Positions 27,483 to 36,400 of a stretch of 64,000 nt of DNA are shown piece after piece. Source of the stretch: Chrysogorgia sp. JL179-B06 (taxonomy: Eukaryota > Cnidaria > Anthozoa > Scleralcyonacea > Chrysogorgiidae); contig JAYKKM010000196.1 in the NCBI GenBank assembly GCA_035772405.1, positions 4,034,501 to 4,098,500 on the forward strand, given 5' to 3'. Numbering within the stretch: position 1 is the first letter of the stretch; the number at the start of each line of letters is the position of its first letter. The notes under the pieces were generated by a model. It saw only the letters and a list, made by a program, of their open reading frames with translations, was not told the origin of the DNA and made no database searches. The translations under genes and the position numbers were made by a program.

Positions 27483-30400
27483 GTATTTCCTCTAATAAAC
27501 GCCCCTGGCGTTTATTAAATTTTGAAACAATCATGATGCGGCGTTTATTAGAGGGGGCGTTTATTAGAGGGAGGCGTTTATTAAACAATATGTTATTGAC
27601 CGAGCGCGAGGTCCGGATAAGGATATTGGTCGAGTTCTTTTTTCATTTTTACTCTTATTATTATTTTACTTTATTTAACTTTAACAATGGCTAGTTTAAA
27701 CTGAGTTTTTACATCACTTCGACAATGAAGTCAGTCAACGTCTGTGGAATAGCGCCACTGCTTGTCGGCTTTAAAAGTAGTAAAAGTGTTCTCAAAGTTT
27801 TTGTGGAACAAATAATAAAACAGGAACAAAACGATATTGCACTTTCTGTATTTTTCTAATAAACGCCGTTCTGGTGTGTGCGGCGTTTATTAGAGGGAGG
27901 TGTTTATTGGCATTCTTGTATGAAAAGGGGAGGCGTTTATTAGAGGGAGGCGTTTATTTGAGGCTAGGCGTTTATTAGTGAAAGGGCAGGATAATTTTGA
28001 CGGAAAGACCGTCCAAACGGGGTTAATAAGTTTTTTATTATATGGCTATTTCTTTTTAAATTTAAAATTTTTCGCAATATTTTTTGCAAAATTTTCAGTT
28101 GTTTTGTACTGACCACTTTTTACCGGTGTGTAAAGCCTGTAAAGACCGCTCAGCAACCAATCAAATTGCAGAAAAGACCGCTCACGACCAAGCCATATAA
28201 TAATTAAAAGTAATCTATTTTTGACCGCGCGGTTCCCCTTTAACATCTTGTCGACTCGATATTCGAGTTAAAAATAACACGATTATGAAACTGAAATATT
28301 TCGACTTCATTTCAAAGTCATTGTCAAACCTACTAAGGCCTATTTCAAACGTCGAATTTATCACATATGTCGAATCTAATACACATTAGGTTCGACAAAA
28401 TTCGACATCGGTTTCAAATGTCAAATTTATCATGTGTCGAACGTAATCGGCCTCCCGTAAAAAGAACTCGTTCGCATTGCATTTTAAAAGCACTGAAATT
28501 AAATCTCGCCCCAGTTTGTTTGGACGAGCCGTATTGCATTTGAACATTATAAATTCGACATTTGAAACCACGTCGCACTTTGGTCGTTATATCCGACCGA
28601 AACGGTCGAATTTAATATTGCGGTCACCGCAATTAAATAAGTCGAACTTAATTGTTTCATACGTCGAATTTATCATGTGCTTAATGCGATGTATTTGATT
28701 CGACACATGACAAATTCTACGTTTGAAACAGGCCTAAATTACAAACACAATCATTCTAGGAGTTATCAGCTGATTTATTGTCTGACTTAGGTCGGTTTCA
28801 AACGTCGAACTTCTCATGTGCCGAAATATATTGATGAGTTCGACGTTTGAAAAAATTAAGTTCAACGATTTTAATTTGGTCGACCCTAATATTAAATCGC
28901 GTAGCGTCTGGCTACTATTAATAGCTCAAAATGCGGACAAACAAATCAAATTTGACTCACAAATGATTGCAAATGAGCTATTTTCTTTTGTTATGGCCGC
29001 AATAATTATGGGTAAAAGCGGACAAACATGATACTGACGTCATCTCGACGGAGCGCTATTCGACCGCCTCGCTGGTCGTGGTTTCAAACGTCGAACTTAT
29101 CATGTGCCGAACCTAATGCATTTGACCGAGAAAAACTGGGACGAGCTTGAAACAAGAAACTACGTAGCCTTCCCATAAGTTTGGCGCTCTTTTGGAGTGA
29201 ATATGGACCGACCAGTTATCAATAAGTTCGACTTCGAACTTTATCGAACTTAATATACATTTATAGTTTCGACGTTTGAAACCAATGTGGAAAAGAAATA
29301 TGGTCTTATACCAAAAAAACATATTTGAGCAAATTTTTGAATTACCCATAAATTAAATGGTTAATCATGTTAGAATAGATAATTGAAAGAATTTTTTCGA
29401 TTGCAAAGATAGAAAAGTTGAAAACTCGACATATTCCAAGGCTGGACTGCATTTGTTGACTTAGCAACGCCCTTAGCAACGAATATTTGGATGCAAAAAC
29501 TGCTTTGATTTCCATCTTACTTGTATGTATATTTTTCCCTCACCACCTCCCCCTGACGTAGGACTAGAAAACTGTAAAGTTCAAGCGACCCTGAAAAATA
29601 TCAGTTTTATATCAATACACTAAAGTTGTTTAGATATCACTTTCGAGACTTAAAGTAATTTTTTCTCAATATGCGAAATTCGATGAAAGGGGCATTTTTC
29701 AGATAGCACATCTTGGCTAGGTTTTAACCAATTCACTTGAATTCACTGTAATTTTAACAGAAATATATAGGAGTTATACCTAAACTACTGTTTAATTGTA
29801 CAGTTTGTGTTTGCTTAATTGTTAAAAATCGCTATGTTTATAGAAAAACCTTTACAAAAATTAGAAACACTGAACATTTTTTTAGCTAAGCCTCCTAGAA
29901 CTACTATTCATTGATAAAATAAACCATTCCAGGCATTTCCCTGACCATTCCTTAATATGTTATCTTTTCTGAAAGTAAGGCCATTTTTCACCATGGGTGG
30001 GGGCAATTATCTCGGTTACCATGCCAACGCGAGAGTAGTATAAACTATTTTGTTACTCACACTTTCACATGCTGCATGGCAATACTATTAACCTTATTTT
30101 GTCTTATACTTAAATGTAAAAATAAATATTTTTTGGGTGTAAGATCACCTTAACTTTGTCGAATAATATAGTTTCTGACTATCTTTCCAAGAAATTTGTT
30201 CAAACTAATTCATTATATGATGATAATAGTCGAGGCTCAATTTCAAATTTTTTTCTTAGACCTCAGTCCAAAGGACCAACTTAATGGGGGAGGGGTTGGG
30301 GAGGGAACGCCTGAAACTAGAAGGGGACTGGGGGTGAATGGTAATTTTAATCTGCCGCCTACTATTAAATTTCAATTATATGCGCATAAATTAATGAGCT

Positions 30401-33400
30401 ATTAACTGCTTCGTCCAATCAAACTTAATTTTCATATTTCAAAGGAAATAATTAATAATCGTACGAAAATTTCAAAAAATTACCAATATTTTATCAAAAT
30501 TACCAAAAATTACCAAAGTAATTACCACAAATTTATAATTACCAACATTTTCCAGAAATGTTGAAAAATTAACAAAAGTAATTTAAATTACTGTGTGTGA
30601 GTTCGTTTGTTCGTTTGTTCGTTTGTTCGGAATCAATAGCAAGCGTCTACTTCATGTATGCCTATTATTCTGTGTGTAATTTCGTTCGTTCGTAAGGAAT
30701 CAATAGTAAGCGACATTTTTAACTAACGCCACAGGGCACCGCACTTTAGCACTATGTCTGGTTATTATGCGTTATACTCTTTATTCTTTCGAGCTTTTCG
30801 TTTAGGTAAATTATTTTGGTCATACATAATAACGTTGTTATTGAATGAATCGAGAGAAAAACGTTTCAAGGTGAAACGTGCGACTGCAGATTTGACACAT
30901 TTTATTGATATGTTTACATGCATGGTACAGGTACTTGAGAGTAGAATGCAGGAATTACTGAGCAATAAAATTCCTCACCCAAACTAGATGGCAAAAGAGC
31001 AATATTTGAGTGTCCAAAACGTTTAAAGTGCCTATCACCCCAAATTCGATATTACTGATATAGATTCTATATAAATTAAGTGAATAGTTGTATGCCAAAA
31101 TGTTGTATGTAGGTTTGGGCTTTGCGTTGATGTGCTATAGAGTTGTTTTTTTGAAATGCTAATGAGTGTGACGTTTGTCATCATTTCGCATACAATATTC
31201 TGCTGTTAGAGAAATTTGACCTAATTCAAACGTGCACGATGAAGGGACGATGAAGTGAAATTCCTTTCGTCAAGTCTGATTTGTTAGCACACCCAAAAAC
31301 AACACATCTATCTGGCATTCTACATGACAGTGTTGGTTTCTGTTGTTGTGTTGTATACACTGTCACTGAGAAAATCCCGTCCCTTAAGCTACGTCACATC
31401 ATGTGGGTACCAGGCTCTTTGCGATTTGCAGAAATTTCTTGCGGGATATTCAAAATAGCGATTTCTTGTAATATTGGAAGAAAGATATCTTCGAAACCAA
31501 TGGACCAAAACGTTGCCTTCTTGATAAACTTTTGCTGGTCCATGGCTATTTTATTACAAGGTTTTACAAGGAGAAAGATCATGAAATGGTATGAGTAACA
31601 AATAACAAAAGTTGCGAAAAGCAAACCAATTGGGCGAAAATGAATTTGGTGTAGATCCAAAGCATTCAAAGTATTGCACTTCAAAGTTGTTTTAAAACCT
31701 GAATCATTGTCCGCCATTTTGGACGCATATTTTATATGCATGTGACGTCACAAGCTTGGTTAAGCGAAACTTTATCTAGCCATCCTCCTGTATATAAGTC
31801 CGAAACTCGGCTTTTGGTTACTGTCTTTCTTTTTCAATTGAACCACGACGCTTTAAAAAACATTCTGCGTTATCGGTCATCCACAGAGTAGTTTCGTCAG
31901 CTTGTGACGTCACCAACTTCCCAGTTAATAGCCGCTCCGTCGAGATGACGTCAGTACCGATGTTTGTCCGCTTTTACCCATAATTCTTGCGGCTATAACA
32001 AAAGAAATAGCTCATTTGCAATCATTTGCGAGTCAAATTTGGTTTGTTTGTCCGCTTTTTGAGCTATTAATAGCAGCCAGACTCTACGCTATTAGGCAAA
32101 GTATTACAACAAGATGACGGATAACAGGATTGTTTTTGGTCAAAATTAGTGCTGTTGTTCTCGCACAAGAGTAGTTTTGTTTACTTGGATTACCTTTGTA
32201 AGCCTGTTTATTATGTTTATTAAGGTTAGGACACACGAGGCGACAAATCGTGGGGGCATGTCGCGGGGACTTTTCCACTGTTGAGGACACACGAGGGGAC
32301 ATGTCAAAGAAGGAAAATAAAAATAAAATAACGTTCTTTGATTGGTTTATTTTAATTTTGTCACAGCGACTAGTTGCTGTTTATACGATGGGACATGTTG
32401 CGGGGACAAAATTTTGTCCCCGCGACAAGATTTCGCATGGTGCATACGACGGGATTTGTTCCGGCAACATATCTCCGCGACACGTCCCCGCTATTTGTCG
32501 CCTCGTGTGTCCCAACCTTTACTCTTTTCGGTGAATGGAATATCCCAACGGGGTTCCTAGGGCCTATGATTTAAGGTCGTTATCCGAGAAGATACCAAAG
32601 TTTTACCATTTCCTGGTATTATTGCAAAAGCAATACTTTCTGCTCAATTATTTTTAAGATCCTGACTCCTGAGTATTTCTTAACTTGAATCGTGAATTGA
32701 CAAGATGTTAATTTTCGGAGTTTGTTTCTTATAGTAATTAACGTTAGACGCCTATGTCCATTCACCTGTTCGTTTTAATCGTCTCTGTATTTCTAATCTA
32801 GACTGTTATGTATCTTCGAGAATTACGATTGGCTCAGATGGAACGCATGATGGGAGAGTTTATATTTGGTGTGGATATTTATCTGTCTGCTGTGAGAGAC
32901 GCCCCTGACGAAAATGTGAAGAAAAAGGTAACTCATTACTTTTTCATACTTTGGAACATTCCGCATATGTCGGAATGTATTGAAAGTATCGAAGGACAAA
33001 CAAACTTGTAGTCTTGTACTGGGGTCTTGTTATTTCACATGAAAGGGGTCCATCCTAGATATACGAAAGCAGTAAGGCTATAAATGTGTTAAGACTTATG
33101 TTTATGTCAATAGGGCCTGGGGATATGGATTTATAAATTTTTTGGCACACAAAGTATCCTGCAACATCGTTTCCAGGCTTAACACCTATGAAAGTATTAG
33201 GGCCTTTATATCAAAACATTATGGACTGCATAAGAATCATGGTTTACAAAAGAATCACTACCAGACAAGCAGATTTTGTTTTGGAAGAAAGACTCTCTAC
33301 TTAAGAATTCTCTTTGAGCCATCTAAATTATCTAAATCTCTTTTTATTACTGTCTAAGTTGCCCTGAGGAGGACCCACGAAATGCACTGTTGTGTTTGTG

Positions 33401-36400
33401 GAGGGGCCCGTGGACATATACATGCCCTAAAAGCGACCCTTGTGTTATGACAATCCAACCCTGGCGCCAAGTACGATATCGAACGTGGAAAACTATTTTC
33501 ATTGTGTTATTTACATTGCGAACCAGTACTTATCTAACCTTTGCCCTTTTGAGTCCACGTAGCTCAACAGATCAGAAGGTTGTGGGTTACAATAAGGTTA
33601 ATAAGAATAAATATGAAAGCTGCTAAGTTCTCAAAAAGAACTGGATATAATATGAAGAGGAGAAATATGAGAACTTCAATGTGTCGAAAAATACTTAAAG
33701 GGATACTCCAGCCAAAATACAAATGTAGTTCATATGAAAGATCTTACTGACTTTAGTTTATTTCCAAAGTTTCAGCATTCCTTTCGATTTAGTTAAGAAG
33801 ATATGGCTAGTTGAAGTTTTGAGAATTCTTTATCGGCAGTGGAGTTGTTTTGATAGCGATCACATAGTGATAGCTGTTGGGAGTGCTCTTTGGACGAAAA
33901 TTAGTCGAAATAGACTATTTAGATCCTCATGCAGGAAAGTAGAGGAGCTTCTTAGGCATAATACGAGATAGAATCACGCAATGACGTCATATTTTCAAAA
34001 CCAATATGGCGTCAAAATTCTCAAATTTTCAACTTCAACTAGCCATATCTTAACTAAATTGATAGGAATGCTGAAACTTTGGAAATAAATTAAAGTCAGT
34101 AAGATCTTTCATATGAACTACATTTGTATTTTGGCTGGAGTATCCCTTTAAGAGTATACTCACGTATCTTCATGGACGACGTTTCGGTCAGATGTGTCCT
34201 TCTTCAGGTCAGATGTGTTTTTTCTTCAGGTCAAAAACATATTTTAATCATTACGAATTTGCTGTAATTCCAGCATGATCACAAAAATAGTCTGTAGAGA
34301 CACTATTCCATATCCCTGTAAATGTTACAAACTTGTAGCCTGCATTATATCTTTCAAATACCACTACCTGGTTTTCATTTTTACTCGTTTTCTTTTGTGG
34401 TTACTCAGAAAGGAATAGGTAAATAAAAATAACGATACTGCTAAGTTCTCAAAAGAACTGAATGTAATCTTAGGTATAAACGAGGTTTAGAGAACTTCCT
34501 AAAAGCCAAAAAAACAACTTAACCCTATCTAGACTGGGGGGGCGGGATCTGCCCGCGCTAATTTTAAATGCAGATATCTCAATAATGGTTACAGCTGTGA
34601 CTCTAACATTTCACAACTTTTCCTAGAAATACAATGTCAGTATGGGCAGTAAAATGGTGAAAAAATATTGGGTAAAAAAAAAGTTACAGAGTGTTCCGGA
34701 ACACCTACTAACAATGAATTTCGACAAAACATTTTCATTATAATAGAAATAATAAAAATAAGAACATATCGTTTAAGATAAATCTATTTATTGATTTAAT
34801 AACTTATGTACGTTAACAGAACAGCAAGAAATAATCCTGAAAAAAACCCCTTTTAGAACTGCTTCAAATCCGAATTTTTGACGACCGATGCTAATTTGTT
34901 GCCATGACAAAAATGTAACGTATATTCAGTGTTACCATACCATCAACCTGTGAAAATTTCATTGAGATACATCCAATAGTTTTGGAGATATTGGCCGCGG
35001 GCAGATTCCGTGACAACGTTTCCAACATATTGGGAACATTTTACTGGTAACAATACGTAATAACCCAGGGAATCTAACGTAACTTTAGATTCCCTGGATT
35101 ATGCAAGTATTTAAATAGAAGTGAAATATATATCAATTATCAAGGCGTTATTTTGAATATATTGGGACATTTTGTCACGTGATCGCAGCCTTCGCCTTGG
35201 TGGGAAATGGTTAGATGGGATGACTCTGTGGGATCTTTTCCGAAGATGGCGTCCAGTTGGCTTCGTTTGACATTCGGAAAAGATGGCGCCATCTTCGGAA
35301 AAGGTCCCACAGAGTCATCCCATCTAACCTTTTTCGCCTCGGATCTCCGACTCACCGCCAACTCCTTGAACGTCCTGGGGACGAGATTGAAGTTTTGTAA
35401 CTTCCATATATCAAACACGAAAAATTGTTATTTCATCCATTATCAAAGCACTGAGAGAAAGAGGTTAATTAATTTTAAGAAAAAAACGACATTAATAAAA
35501 CAGTCCTGGCATGCTTGGTACGAATCTAAATTTTATTAATATGTCAATTTTCGGAGTTTATTTTTTACTTTGCGAGAACATTATAGCTAGACAAATGAGG
35601 CTGATTGCAGGCAAGCTATTTTTTACAATCGTGTTAGTAGTCTTTTCTCTATAAATGGAATACTCTAAAAGGTAGGTGTACTGCCGAAATAGTGTGTATA
35701 GGTGGTGTGACGTTTCGATGAAAGGCCCTTTGTCAGAGAGTGATAGACTCCCTACACACTATTTCAGTAGTACACCAACCTTTTAGAGTATTATTTTACA
35801 TTTCTATTTCTACACTGCCTACACAACACAGCTCTTTTATTATTAATGTCTTTTGGTCTTCTCTCTGATGTTTTTTTATTTTTTTCCTAGTACTCGTCTA
35901 CTGCTCTACCAGAAATGTTTCACCAATTACACAAACGTCGTGATAAGCCACGTTACAGACAACTTGATCCTGAACTGGACGACAACAATGAACAAGATGA
36001 CCGACGTAAAGCATGGCAAGAAGGTCATATGTTCATGGAAAAGTACGAAAAACGTGGCATGCATCTGCAAGAACACAAATATCCTCTTCTCACAAACGGC
36101 AATACACCACCAATGCAAAAAACTGACCTGCAGGTCGACGTAAATTCAGTATCTAATGACTTGACGTCAGCAGTAAGCGATTTAAATATCTCCGACAAAA
36201 CTTCTGTGAATCCCCAAGAACAAAATGTCTACAGGATACCAGAAGATACTCGTACATTCCAATCACCTTCTGTCAGTAAGGTGGCCTTATGGCCTACACG
36301 CGAGGGGATGTTTTCGCAAGACGATTTTCCCCAACTTAGTTCAGATTCTGACAGTAGCGGGAGACATCCAGCTTCTTCCAGCGTTGAGCGCACAGGAGAC

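Noticed and set aside
31281..31741. Overlapping 105- and 115-codon ORFs
   Set aside because: Opposite-strand ORFs with no motif inside a large intron; chance more likely.
32808..33011. Small ORF gene
   Set aside because: It is EXD1 exon 11 read through its donor into the intron.
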